Below, piece by piece: positions 7,213-15,709 of a stretch of 64,000 bases of DNA. Under the pieces are notes generated by a model, which was given only the letters and a program-made list of their open reading frames with translations, made no database searches and was not told where the DNA came from. Origin of the DNA: UBA7236 sp964463165 (GTDB lineage Bacteria > Bacteroidota > Bacteroidia > Chitinophagales > BACL12); NCBI GenBank assembly GCA_964463165.1, contig CAYXBK010000002.1, forward strand, positions 235,672-299,671, in the 5' to 3' direction. The position numbers and the translations under genes were made by a program. Numbering within the stretch: the stretch's first letter is position 1; each line of letters opens with the position of its first letter.

Positions 7213-8493
7213 TCATCCTTCAATTATTTTTTCAAGTTTGATTCCTCTTGAACCTTTCAGTAAAATATTTTTTCCCTTTGCATTTTTACTTTTAAAATAA
7301 GCTGCCGCACTTGCGCTGTCATCAAATATTTTTATTCCGTTTCCGGGCGAAGCGATTTTTGAAAAAACCGGGCCGACAAATAGTACTTCTTCAAAACCGG
7401 ATGTTACGGCCAGCTCAAATATTTTTTTGTGTTCTTCTTCTGCATAATCACCCAGTTCAAGCATATCGCCTAAAATCGCAATTTTGTGTTCGGCGCTGAA
7501 TGCAGCGAAATTATCAAGCGCAGCTTTCATACTGCTCGGATTTGCGTTGTATGCGTCGAGAATAAAATAATTTTCTCCGATTTTTCTGAATTCACTTCTG
7601 TTGTTTGACGGAAAATAATTTTCGATGGCAGCCTGAATCAATTTATCGTCCACACCAAAATAATTTCCGACACAATAAGCAGCAATTAAATTGTCTGCAT
7701 TATAATTACCGATGAGCTGTGACCTGAATTCAAGGCCATGTGCAACGATCACCGCAAATTGTTCATTTGGTTTTATGGTTGCCGGATAATCTTCATCACC
7801 GGATTTTCCGAAACGCACAATTTTTTCATAGCCTGCATAAACATCATCAAGTTTTTTCTCACCCGAATTTGCGAAAATGATCCCGCCGGTTTTCATGATA
7901 TATGTAAACAATTCGGACTTCCCTTTTTTCACACCTTCCGGCCCGCCGAATCCTTCGAGATGCGCCAAGCCGATATTTGTAATTAACCCGTGCGTAGGTT
8001 GTGCGATCGTGCATAAAAATTCAATTTCTTTCTGATGATTGGCGCCCATTTCAATCACGGCAATTTCATGTTCTTTTTGAATCGATAAAATGCTGAGCGG
8101 AACACCAATATGGTTATTCAGATTTCCTTTTGTGGCATACGTATTATATTTTTTTGAAAGCACCGCATGTAATAATTCCTTTGTTGTTGTTTTTCCATTC
8201 GAACCGGTTAAACCGATAAGCGGGATTTTTAATTCTGATCGGTATGCTTTGGCAAGTTCCTGTAATGCAATCAATGTATCTGCAACCAGTATTGATTTAC
8301 CTTCAATAAAAAAATCTTTGTTGTCGACCACAGCGAAAGCACCTTTTTCAATTGCTGATGCCGCAAATGTATTTCCGTCAGACCTTTCCCCTTTCAGCGC
8401 AAAAAAAAGATTGCCTTTTTCAATATTCCTTGAATCAATTGTTACACCCGTGGATTTTAAAAATATTTCGAGCAAGTGATTTAATTCATTCAT
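7213..8493 (-). CDS. murF: UDP-N-acetylmuramoyl-tripeptide--D-Ala-D-Ala ligase
   Basis: MurF adds D-Ala-D-Ala to UDP-MurNAc-tripeptide, the last cytosolic step of the peptidoglycan precursor. At 426 residues it has normal length. The Mur N-terminal domain starts with TIDSRNIEKGNLFFALKGERSDG. The ATP-binding P-loop is GLTGSNGKTTTKE near residues 94-106. AVIEMGANHQKEI, NIGLAHLEGFG and the C-terminal domain signature DAYNANPSSMKAAL with ILGDMLELG are all present. It lies downstream of gldJ on the same strand but is separated from it by a gldJ terminator and a tandem repeat. A murF-gldJ neighbourhood is known to me from flavobacteria. Confidence 0.96.
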   Translation of the reverse strand: MNELNHLLEIFLKSTGVTIDSRNIEKGNLFFALKGERSDGNTFAASAIEKGAFAVVDNKDFFIEGKSILVADTLIALQELAKAYRSELKIPLIGLTGSNGKTTTKELLHAVLSKKYNTYATKGNLNNHIGVPLSILSIQKEHEIAVIEMGANHQKEIEFLCTIAQPTHGLITNIGLAHLEGFGGPEGVKKGKSELFTYIMKTGGIIFANSGEKKLDDVYAGYEKIVRFGKSGDEDYPATIKPNEQFAVIVAHGLEFRSQLIGNYNADNLIAAYCVGNYFGVDDKLIQAAIENYFPSNNRSEFRKIGENYFILDAYNANPSSMKAALDNFAAFSAEHKIAILGDMLELGDYAEEEHKKIFELAVTSGFEEVLFVGPVFSKIASPGNGIKIFDDSASAAAYFKSKNAKGKNILLKGSRGIKLEKIIEG

Positions 8494-8571
8494 TGGATAA
8501 AAGTATAAAGAAAGTTAATCCTTGAAAAAGGATATGAAAGAATTCTGGCGATTTAAATATGCCTCGAGCCA

Positions 8572-8789
8572 GACTCACCCTCTCCTCCCTCTCTCTTGTG
8601 GAGAGAGGGACGGCACATATTGCATTTATCAAAGATTTGAAAAAATAAATTCCGGTTTCCCTTTTTCAAATCAGGTACTGTCTGAAGATGACAGTGAAAA
8701 AATTCTGCAATCTCAAATTTGCAGAAACTACGAAAAAATGAAACTGAAACGCCTTCTCTTCAAAAAAGAGAAGGTAAGGGATGAGTTTT
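8572..8789. mobile_element. MITE-like repeat, copy 1
   Basis: First of two tandem copies (period 218 bp) in the murF-gldJ gap. It starts GACTCACCCTCTC and ends GGTAAGGGATGAG, giving imperfect inverted ends. It contains two internal hairpins: CTCTCTC/GAGAGAG near the left end, and CCTTCTCTT/AAGAGAAGG near the right. No transposase is present. An open reading frame crosses it, but five of six differences between the copies would change amino acids, so it is not treated as coding. Confidence 0.75.
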
Positions 8790-9005
8790 GACTCACCCTC
8801 TTCTCACTCTCTCTTGTGGAGAGAGGGACGGCACATATTGCATTTATCAAAGATTTGTAAAAATAAATTCCGGTTTCCCTTTTTCAAATCAGGTACTGTT
8901 TGAAGATGACAGTGAAAAAATTCTGCAATCTGAAATTTGCAGAAACTACGAAAAAATGAAAATGAAACGCCTTCTCTTCAAAAAAGAGAAGGTAAGGGAT
9001 GAGTC
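8790..9005. mobile_element. MITE-like repeat, copy 2
   Basis: Second tandem copy, differing from copy 1 at about six bases by eye. It begins GACTCACCCTC and ends GGGATGAGTC, so the outermost GACTCA and TGAGTC are perfect inverted ends here. It directly abuts the gldJ terminator at 9006. The 560-bp gap between murF and gldJ holds nothing but these two copies and the terminator. Confidence 0.75.
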
Positions 9006-9032
9006 AAAAAAAAGCCTCCCAAATTGGGAGGC
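9006..9032 (-). terminator. Intrinsic terminator of gldJ
   Basis: A perfect stem, GCCTCCC at 9014-9020 with GGGAGGC at 9026-9032, has a five-base loop. On the reverse strand it is followed by eight T residues (9013 down to 9006). It lies 22 nt past the gldJ stop codon. Confidence 0.9.
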
Positions 9033-9053
9033 TACAATTTATTTATTTGCCCG

Positions 9054-10577
9054 TCAGAATTTATTCAAATTCCTGTTGGTTTGATTTGCTTTTTTCGCTT
9101 TTTTGGTTTTCTTGAAATTATTACCGCCTTTTGTATCATTGTCCACATCACCGCCTAAACGGATCATTGCACAACGGAAACCAATTGTTGCGGTTGATTT
9201 ATCTTCTTCCAGATAACGGCGGGAACCCGGTGAACACCAATACGCTTCATCTGCCCATGATCCACCTTTATATACACGTGATTTATCACTGATCAGGGTT
9301 GTCTGGCCATAATCATAAGTTACATTCGAAGTTGAATCACCATCAAGGTAATCCACCACATAACCTTTTTTGTAATTACGGCGGTTCACTGATTCTTCAT
9401 CTTTTACAGGACGATATTTTATTCTTCCGAGAGAATCTGTGAGAGGGTAATTATCCTCATCCAGTTCTTTCGTCATATACTGATTACCTCTGTATGGATT
9501 TAAATCCTGCATATCAAAATATTCTGTAGGACGGTATACATCAGCAACCCATTCGTTCACGTTTCCTGCCATATTATATAAACCGTAATCATTCGGCATG
9601 AATGAATAAACCGGTGCGGTAATAATTGCATTATCGTTTAATTTACCTGCAACACCGGCATAGTCACCACGACCACGCTTATAGTTTGCAAGCATTTTTC
9701 CCTGTGCCCATTTTTCACGTGCGGATGGTTCACGCAATGTATTGCCATCCCATGGATAAATTCTTCTGTCGGAGATCATCTCATTACCCGGAACGCGGTT
9801 ACCAATCAGGCCGAGAGCCGCATATTCCCATTCCGCTTCAGTCGGGAGGCGATAATCAGGAAGCATGATACCATCTTCCATTCTTACGGTCCTGCCCATT
9901 TTAGGATCCGAAGCATAAGGGCTGTAATCTTTTTTACCTTTTTTAATTCCTGATGTATAAATACCGGTTGAATATGTTTCGCCGGTGAAATTATCTTCTC
10001 CGGTTCCCATTGTATTTACATCAATATATTTCTTTTCAGCAAGGATCATTTCGTTCACCCTGTCACTGCGCCATTTACAAAACTCATTTGCCTGCAGCCA
10101 GGAAATACCTACAACAGGATAGTCTTTGTAAGAAGGGTGGCGGAAATAATACTGCACATAAGGTTCATTGAAAGAGAGTTCTTCACGCCAAACGAGTGTG
10201 TCGGGTAAAGTGTTTTTGATGATTTCTGGAAATTCACCAAATTGTTTTTGCATCCAGTACAAATATTCGCGGTAGTGGATGTTTGAAATTTCAGTCTCAT
10301 CCATATAAAATGAAGAAACCGTAACCCTGCGAGCTACATTGTTAAACTCGAAAGTAACGTCCTGTTCCGTCCACCCCTGTGTGAAAGTACCACCTTGCAC
10401 CAGAACGAGATTCGGACCGGTTGCCTGGCCGTCGAACTTGTGGTTTTCGAAACCACCCCATTTGGTATCGTTGTACTTAAAGTTGGTGACAGAAGAACGT
10501 TTCTTGCAGGAAGTAGTCGCTGACATAACAAGGAGAGCCATTGACAGGAATACTACAGGCTGAAGAATTCTTTTCAT
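9054..10577 (-). CDS. gldJ: Gliding motility / type IX secretion lipoprotein GldJ
   Basis: A 507-residue lipoprotein of the FGE-sulfatase fold, matching GldJ, a type IX/gliding component at the periplasmic side that associates with GldK-ring proteins. The signal peptide ends at SATTSC (Cys24), a lipobox-like site followed by KK. The 'YNDTKWGGF' stretch near residue 35 and LVLVQGGTFTQG start the FGE-like domain. DETEISNIHYREYLYW, YRLPTEAEWEYAAL, GLYNMAGNVNEWVADVY and YKGGSWADEAYWCSPGSRR follow. A basic Lys/Asn-rich tail ends the protein. Adjacent porP-like, porU and porV genes and downstream murF strongly support GldJ over GldK or ordinary sulfatase-modifying proteins. It has its own promoter and terminator. 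Confidence 0.9.
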   Translation of the reverse strand: MKRILQPVVFLSMALLVMSATTSCKKRSSVTNFKYNDTKWGGFENHKFDGQATGPNLVLVQGGTFTQGWTEQDVTFEFNNVARRVTVSSFYMDETEISNIHYREYLYWMQKQFGEFPEIIKNTLPDTLVWREELSFNEPYVQYYFRHPSYKDYPVVGISWLQANEFCKWRSDRVNEMILAEKKYIDVNTMGTGEDNFTGETYSTGIYTSGIKKGKKDYSPYASDPKMGRTVRMEDGIMLPDYRLPTEAEWEYAALGLIGNRVPGNEMISDRRIYPWDGNTLREPSAREKWAQGKMLANYKRGRGDYAGVAGKLNDNAIITAPVYSFMPNDYGLYNMAGNVNEWVADVYRPTEYFDMQDLNPYRGNQYMTKELDEDNYPLTDSLGRIKYRPVKDEESVNRRNYKKGYVVDYLDGDSTSNVTYDYGQTTLISDKSRVYKGGSWADEAYWCSPGSRRYLEEDKSTATIGFRCAMIRLGGDVDNDTKGGNNFKKTKKAKKANQTNRNLNKF

Positions 10578-10580
10578 ACT

Positions 10581-10612
10581 CTTGAAATTTTACAGACTTG
10601 AAATTTTACAGA
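10581..10612 (-). repeat. Perfect 16-bp tandem duplication in gldJ leader
   Basis: The 16-mer CTTGAAATTTTACAGA occurs twice back to back (10581-10596, 10597-10612), ending 3 nt before the gldJ ATG at 10577. It would form nearly the whole 5' untranslated leader predicted from the promoter at 10619-10650. Confidence 0.9.
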
Positions 10613-10618
10613 TAAACG

Positions 10619-10650
10619 CAAATGTATATAACTTATTGCTAAATCACAAT
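10619..10650 (-). promoter_or_regulatory. gldJ promoter (-33/-7)
   Basis: The reverse strand shows TACATTTG (10619-10626) as the -7 box. An ATTG (10647-10650) lies 20 nt upstream as a fair -33 box. The -33 box overlaps the end of the preceding porP-like gene. This is the best two-part promoter match in the window. Confidence 0.6.
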
Positions 10651-11675
10651 ACTCGCGGACAATCGAGAATATTTTTTTGATTTTTCCTTGTCGTACCTGC
10701 TTTGCTCTCAGGCAGGGTAAAGATCATACTCACTTCATGAGCGCCTCCGCTGAAGCCCGCAAGGTCACCCACCGCAATATCGTAGCTGTAAGCGAAACTG
10801 AAAAAATCTTTGGAAATACCGGCGCATAGTGAAACATCGCTCAGGTTTTGGGTATTATGCTTGAAAAACAGGCCCGTGATAAGCAAATTCTTTTTGAGAT
10901 AGGCACCTGCCTCGATTTGCTGAAACCCAGCCTGATAGGTATAAGCGGCAACCGGATTAAAGACAAGGGGATTCCGCTTTTTATCTTTCAGGATCTGCAA
11001 GCCTGCCTGACCGGAAAAGGATACGGGCAGAATACTGGCATTGTTTCCATAAAAACTGACAGTTGGTTCGGTGAGATGAAAAACCGAAAAACCGATATAA
11101 AAATGGTTTCCAACAAGCAAGGCGCCTGAGCCGATGTCGAAATAATCGCTGTTCAAACTTGGCGGAAGCGGTTCGGAACTGGGATTCGGGTTGCCGAAAA
11201 TATCGTTGAAACCATACAGGAGATCGATCTGATCGTAAAACTGCAGCTTGGTCCAGTTAAGTCGGATCTGAGCAAAATTGAATTGCATTCCGAAATTCAG
11301 CGCCAGCGACTCGCCCAGTCTTGCCTGATACATGTACTGAAAACCGAAATTCGTTGTGCTATACGCATTATCGCCCTGGTTATCCTGGAATGCATACACA
11401 CCTATCCCGCTCCTGATTGCGGCAATATAATCTTCAAAACATGCCCTGTACGATACATATGTTTGGGGCATATTCGGCCACTGATCGCGGAAATTCAGAA
11501 TAAATCTTGCGTCGGCAGAAGAACCTGCGAAGGCAGGGTTTAAAAATGTTTCGGAAGCATGTATTTGCGTAAAGCGGAGATCCTGTGCTGCCAGGGGTTT
11601 GACAAAAAAAAGAAACGTGCAGCACCAAATCAAAAACAGCATGCGAAAATCATTTGAAAAAAATGACCTTTGCAT
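10644..11675 (-). CDS. PorP/SprF family type IX secretion outer-membrane protein
   Basis: A 343-residue PorP/SprF-family protein. These are outer-membrane beta-barrel-like partners of type IX machinery or of particular adhesin cargos. The ATG at 11675 gives a signal peptide (MQRSFFSNDFRMLFLIW... cleaved near LAAQ). A GTG 36 nt upstream is a weaker alternative. The mature part starts DLRFTQIHASETFLNPAFAG, the family's hallmark. FRDQWPNMPQTYVSY and repeated amphipathic strands up to the C-terminal SMIFTLPES follow. It is divergent from porU across about 70 bp and lies just upstream of gldJ. Whether it is the core PorP or a cargo-specific SprF paralogue cannot be decided, since no SprE/PorL/PorM genes are nearby. 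Confidence 0.85.
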   Translation of the reverse strand: MQRSFFSNDFRMLFLIWCCTFLFFVKPLAAQDLRFTQIHASETFLNPAFAGSSADARFILNFRDQWPNMPQTYVSYRACFEDYIAAIRSGIGVYAFQDNQGDNAYSTTNFGFQYMYQARLGESLALNFGMQFNFAQIRLNWTKLQFYDQIDLLYGFNDIFGNPNPSSEPLPPSLNSDYFDIGSGALLVGNHFYIGFSVFHLTEPTVSFYGNNASILPVSFSGQAGLQILKDKKRNPLVFNPVAAYTYQAGFQQIEAGAYLKKNLLITGLFFKHNTQNLSDVSLCAGISKDFFSFAYSYDIAVGDLAGFSGGAHEVSMIFTLPESKAGTTRKNQKNILDCPRVL

Positions 11676-11747
11676 GGCAATATGAATAGTATGCTGCCGT
11701 TTACTATTCACTTTTATTCGTCAAATTTGTAATCCAATCCAATATAA

Positions 11748-14700
11748 ATGCGTGGTTTCGTGATTTCGCTCCTGGGCGCTGCAATGTTAACGAGTTTCCT
11801 TCCCGAAGTTGTATCAGCAACTGAACAAATTTCAGTGGATCGGACACTCAATTGGTCAGATACGCTGCGCCAGTTTACCCAGGATGAAAATGCATTGAAT
11901 GAAGCAGGCAAAACATATTTTTCATTGCAGTTCAGCGGTGCATCTTATCAATATAAAAAGAATGCGGTATTGCCTGTGTATGGCGAATCATTTAAAATCA
12001 ATTCGGAAGGTACGGTTACCATCAGAATTGAAAATGCCGTTTATGCGCCTGTTGAAAAAGGGAAATTAAATTTTGATGATTTAACCGGCGAAATTCAATT
12101 CAATCACACGATCGGTTTTATCTCAAAAAAACCGGTGCTCGATGTCAGTTTTGTCCCGCTGCGCAAAAACAGGTTAACAGGAAATGTTGAACGGCTTGTC
12201 AGCTTTCGTTTGATCGCAGAAATAAATTCTGCAAATTTTAAAATGGATGAAGAAGAGGAAATGGATTATTCAGAACATTCCGTTCTTGCTTCCGGCACCT
12301 GGTATAAAATAAGTGTGATTAAAGACGGGATTTTTAAAATTGATAAAACCTTTCTCGAAAGTCTCGGAATTAATTTATCATCCGTCAACGTAAATCAGAT
12401 CGGCATATTTGGAAATGGCGGCGGCATGCTGCCCGAATTAAACAGTGTATTTCGTTTTGATGACCTGCAGGAAAATGCTGTGCAGCGGGTGGGTTTGGAA
12501 GACGGCAGTTTTGACGAAGGTGATTATATTTTATTTTACGGACAGGCACCAAACAGATGGCAATTTTCCATTACTACAAATACGTTCAAACATCAAAACG
12601 ATCTCTATTCAAACAAAACATATTATTTTATTTCAACGGATAAAGGAACAGGAAAATCAATTGCCGATCAGAATGAAAGTTTACTGTCCGCAACAAAAAC
12701 TTCCACAACATATGATGCGCTCGCATTTATCGACCAGGATAAAATCAATCTGATCAATTCGGGAAGAGTTTGGTACGGCGATGCATTTGATACATATACG
12801 AGCGACAGGGATTATGCATTTTCATTTCCGAATATCGATCCTGCAAGTTCTATTCTTTTCCGCACCGATATTGCCGGCGCCAGTGCATCTGGAAATATCT
12901 CCATGAATTTTGATGCAAATTCAACCGATCTCGGAACAATCACTTTAACTCCGGTAGAAGCGGATTTTACCGAAACATTTGCAAAGGCGGGAAGTATTGA
13001 AACAAGCTTTACATCTTCTTCAGCCAACATTACAATGCATGTGGGTTATTCCGGATCTCTTTCTGGCACTGCATGGTTAAATTATATTGAATTGCTTGCG
13101 AGATGTGCATCAACTTATAATAATGCACAATTATTTTTCAGAGATCATTTAACGATCAGCGCAGGTCAGGTAACAAATTATATTGTTTCTGCACCCGGTG
13201 ATATTAAAATCTGGGATATTACAGATCAGACAAATGTGAAAAATCAAAAATATACGGTCGCAGGATCAGATATCACATTTAAATTACCATCTGATACATT
13301 AAAAGAATTTGTTGCATTTAAAACGGCAGATGCATTTCCTTCAACCGATATTACAAATGAGGGAACTGTTGCAAATCAGGACCTGCATAATATCGAACTT
13401 GCACCGGATTATGTAATTGTTACACATCCTGCATTTCTTTCTGAAGCAAGAAGGCTTGCTGCATTTCATCACGATTTACAAGGACTCGATACATTGGTTG
13501 TAACAACAACACAGGTATACAATGAATTTTCATCAGGCAGTAATGATATTTCCGCGATCAGAGATATGATGCGCATGTTTTATGTGCGTGCAGGAATTGA
13601 TGCAGAATTAGCGCCGCGTTATTTATTATTATTCGGAGATTGTTCTTTTGATTATAAAAATACGATGTTCACGGAAGAAGAAAATACATTCCGTGTTCCG
13701 AATTATGAAAGCAATCAGTCGCTTGCATTGGGAAGTTCTTTTGGAACAGATGATTATTTCGGATTTCTTGATGAGAGCGAAGGATTAAATCTGGAAAGCA
13801 GTACGCCGAAATTAGATATCGGTGTCGGCAGAATTCCAGTTGTTGAAATTTCCGAAGCAACAGAAATGGTGGACAAAATAATTCATTATAAATCAACGGA
13901 AACATTTGGCGCCTGGCGCAATTTATTATGCTTTTTAGCAGATGATGAAGATTATAATACGCATGTAAAAGATGCGGAAGAATTAGCCGATTCAATTAAA
14001 TCAAGATATCCGGTTTATAATATTGATAAAATTTATTTTGATTCGTATCAGCAGGTGCCGGGTGCAGGCGGTGAGCGTTATCCCGATGTGGAAACGGCAC
14101 TCAACAACCGCATTTACAGCGGTGCATTTATTATGAATTATTTGGGCCATGGCAATGAACAAAACTGGGCGCAGGAAAGAGTATTATCCGTTGATGATAT
14201 CAACAGCTGGGATAATTTTGATAAACTTCCATTATTTATTACAGCAACGTGCTCATTCTCCCGCTATGATAATCCGGATGTGCGCAGTGCCGGCGAATTA
14301 ACTTTATTAAATCCGACGGGTGGTGCAATTGCACTGGTAAGTACAAACCGTGTTGTGTATGCAGCTGCAAATTATGATCTCAACAATAATTTTCTTGAAC
14401 ATATTTTTGAACCTGTAGATGGAAAAATGCCTGCACTCGGCGATGCATTGAAAAACGGAAAAAACGGCGTTACAAGTGAAGGAACAAATAACCGTAAATT
14501 TATTTTATTGGGTGATCCGGCACTTGTGCTCGATTATCCGGTATTTAATATTCAAACAACATCTATTTCCAATGATACATTAAAAGCATTGGATAAAGTT
14601 ACCGTGTGGGGAGAGGTTACTGATGCAGACGGAATTAAACTGAGCACATTTAACGGCACGGTGTATCCGACAGTTTTCGATAAACCTGTCATCATAAATA

Positions 14701-15629
14701 ATCTTGTAAACGACCCGACATTTTCGGGAGTTGGTTTCGGCCCGAGCCAGCCGTTTAGTTTCGATCTTCAAAAAAATGCTTTATATAAAGGAAAAGCATC
14801 TGTTATAAATGGTGAATTCAATTTCACATTTATTGTTCCGAAAGATATTACCTATTCATACGGAACAGGCAAACTGAGCTATTATGCAGATAATGGATTT
14901 GAAGATGCGGTGGGTTACGATTTAACTGTTGTGATCGGCGGAACGAATGATACAGCTGCTGCCGACACCGATGGGCCTGAACTGGATGTGTATATGAATG
15001 ATGAATCGTTTGTGTTCGGCGGCCTGACGGATGAAAATCCTTTCCTCCTTGTAAAACTGAACGATTTCAGCGGCATTAATACGGTTGGGAACGGCATCGG
15101 TCATGATGTTACTGCAACCCTCGATGATGATCAGCAATCACTCATCAAACTCAATGATTATTATGAAGCCGACCTCGATAAATATCAGAGCGGCTCAGTA
15201 ACTTACCCCTTGAGTGATATCGCAGCGGGAAGACATACAGTTACAGTCAAAGCCTGGGATGTTTATAATAATTCAGGAGAAGGTTATACTGAGTTCGTGG
15301 TTGCCGAATCTGCAAAACTTGCACTTTCACATGTATTGAATTATCCGAACCCCTTCACCACAAATACATCTTTCTGGTTTGAACATAACCGGGCCGGTGA
15401 TTTGCTGGATGTGAAAGTGGAGATTTTCTCTGTGAGCGGCAGGCTGGTAAAAACAATACAGCAGCAGGTTTCAACCGATGGATACCGGGTTGATAATATC
15501 GAATGGGACGGCCTCGATGAATTCGGAGATCCGATCGGAAGAGGAGTTTACGTATATAAGCTGACCGTTAAGGCAGAAAGCGATAATTCAAAAGCAAACG
15601 AATTTCAGAAACTGGTTATACTAAGGTGA
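11748..15629 (+). CDS. porU: Type IX secretion system sortase PorU
   Basis: PorU is the surface sortase that cleaves the C-terminal sorting domain from type IX cargo and attaches the cargo to the cell. It has 1293 residues, normal for PorU. After an N-terminal signal (VISLLGAAMLTSFLPEVVSA) and a beta-rich region comes the 'SVLASGTWYKISVIKDGIFKID' type segment near residue 180. The gingipain-like C25 peptidase domain spans about 560-930, with YLGHGNE (His801) and TATCSFSRYD (Cys835) as the catalytic dyad and LLGDPALVLDYP closing it. The C-terminal LNYPNPF...FSVSGRLVKTI resembles a FlgD-like Ig/sorting domain, as expected for PorU. porV follows 80 bp downstream. Confidence 0.96.
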   Translation: MRGFVISLLGAAMLTSFLPEVVSATEQISVDRTLNWSDTLRQFTQDENALNEAGKTYFSLQFSGASYQYKKNAVLPVYGESFKINSEGTVTIRIENAVYAPVEKGKLNFDDLTGEIQFNHTIGFISKKPVLDVSFVPLRKNRLTGNVERLVSFRLIAEINSANFKMDEEEEMDYSEHSVLASGTWYKISVIKDGIFKIDKTFLESLGINLSSVNVNQIGIFGNGGGMLPELNSVFRFDDLQENAVQRVGLEDGSFDEGDYILFYGQAPNRWQFSITTNTFKHQNDLYSNKTYYFISTDKGTGKSIADQNESLLSATKTSTTYDALAFIDQDKINLINSGRVWYGDAFDTYTSDRDYAFSFPNIDPASSILFRTDIAGASASGNISMNFDANSTDLGTITLTPVEADFTETFAKAGSIETSFTSSSANITMHVGYSGSLSGTAWLNYIELLARCASTYNNAQLFFRDHLTISAGQVTNYIVSAPGDIKIWDITDQTNVKNQKYTVAGSDITFKLPSDTLKEFVAFKTADAFPSTDITNEGTVANQDLHNIELAPDYVIVTHPAFLSEARRLAAFHHDLQGLDTLVVTTTQVYNEFSSGSNDISAIRDMMRMFYVRAGIDAELAPRYLLLFGDCSFDYKNTMFTEEENTFRVPNYESNQSLALGSSFGTDDYFGFLDESEGLNLESSTPKLDIGVGRIPVVEISEATEMVDKIIHYKSTETFGAWRNLLCFLADDEDYNTHVKDAEELADSIKSRYPVYNIDKIYFDSYQQVPGAGGERYPDVETALNNRIYSGAFIMNYLGHGNEQNWAQERVLSVDDINSWDNFDKLPLFITATCSFSRYDNPDVRSAGELTLLNPTGGAIALVSTNRVVYAAANYDLNNNFLEHIFEPVDGKMPALGDALKNGKNGVTSEGTNNRKFILLGDPALVLDYPVFNIQTTSISNDTLKALDKVTVWGEVTDADGIKLSTFNGTVYPTVFDKPVIINNLVNDPTFSGVGFGPSQPFSFDLQKNALYKGKASVINGEFNFTFIVPKDITYSYGTGKLSYYADNGFEDAVGYDLTVVIGGTNDTAAADTDGPELDVYMNDESFVFGGLTDENPFLLVKLNDFSGINTVGNGIGHDVTATLDDDQQSLIKLNDYYEADLDKYQSGSVTYPLSDIAAGRHTVTVKAWDVYNNSGEGYTEFVVAESAKLALSHVLNYPNPFTTNTSFWFEHNRAGDLLDVKVEIFSVSGRLVKTIQQQVSTDGYRVDNIEWDGLDEFGDPIGRGVYVYKLTVKAESDNSKANEFQKLVILR

Positions 15630-15683
15630 GTGATTCAGCCGTTAACTTCCTTTTGCGGCATAATAACATAATTGGTAATTCGT

Positions 15684-15691
15684 TACTTTTG
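15684..15691 (+). promoter_or_regulatory. -7 box upstream of porV
   Basis: TACTTTTG fits TAnnTTTG and lies 18 nt upstream of the porV start in the porU-porV gap. It suggests porV can be transcribed apart from porU. Confidence 0.4.
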
Positions 15692-15709
15692 CAAACCCGA
15701 TAAAAAGAT

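Noticed and set aside
8522..9084. Two overlapping small open frames of about 90 residues in the murF-gldJ gap
   Set aside because: They are tandem copies of a repeat; five of the six differences between copies change amino acids, and no start signal or family match is seen.
9054..10577. Formylglycine-generating enzyme or sulfatase activator
   Set aside because: The FGE-like fold is present, but the lipoprotein signal, the GldJ-like N-terminal motif and the PorU/PorV neighbourhood indicate GldJ.
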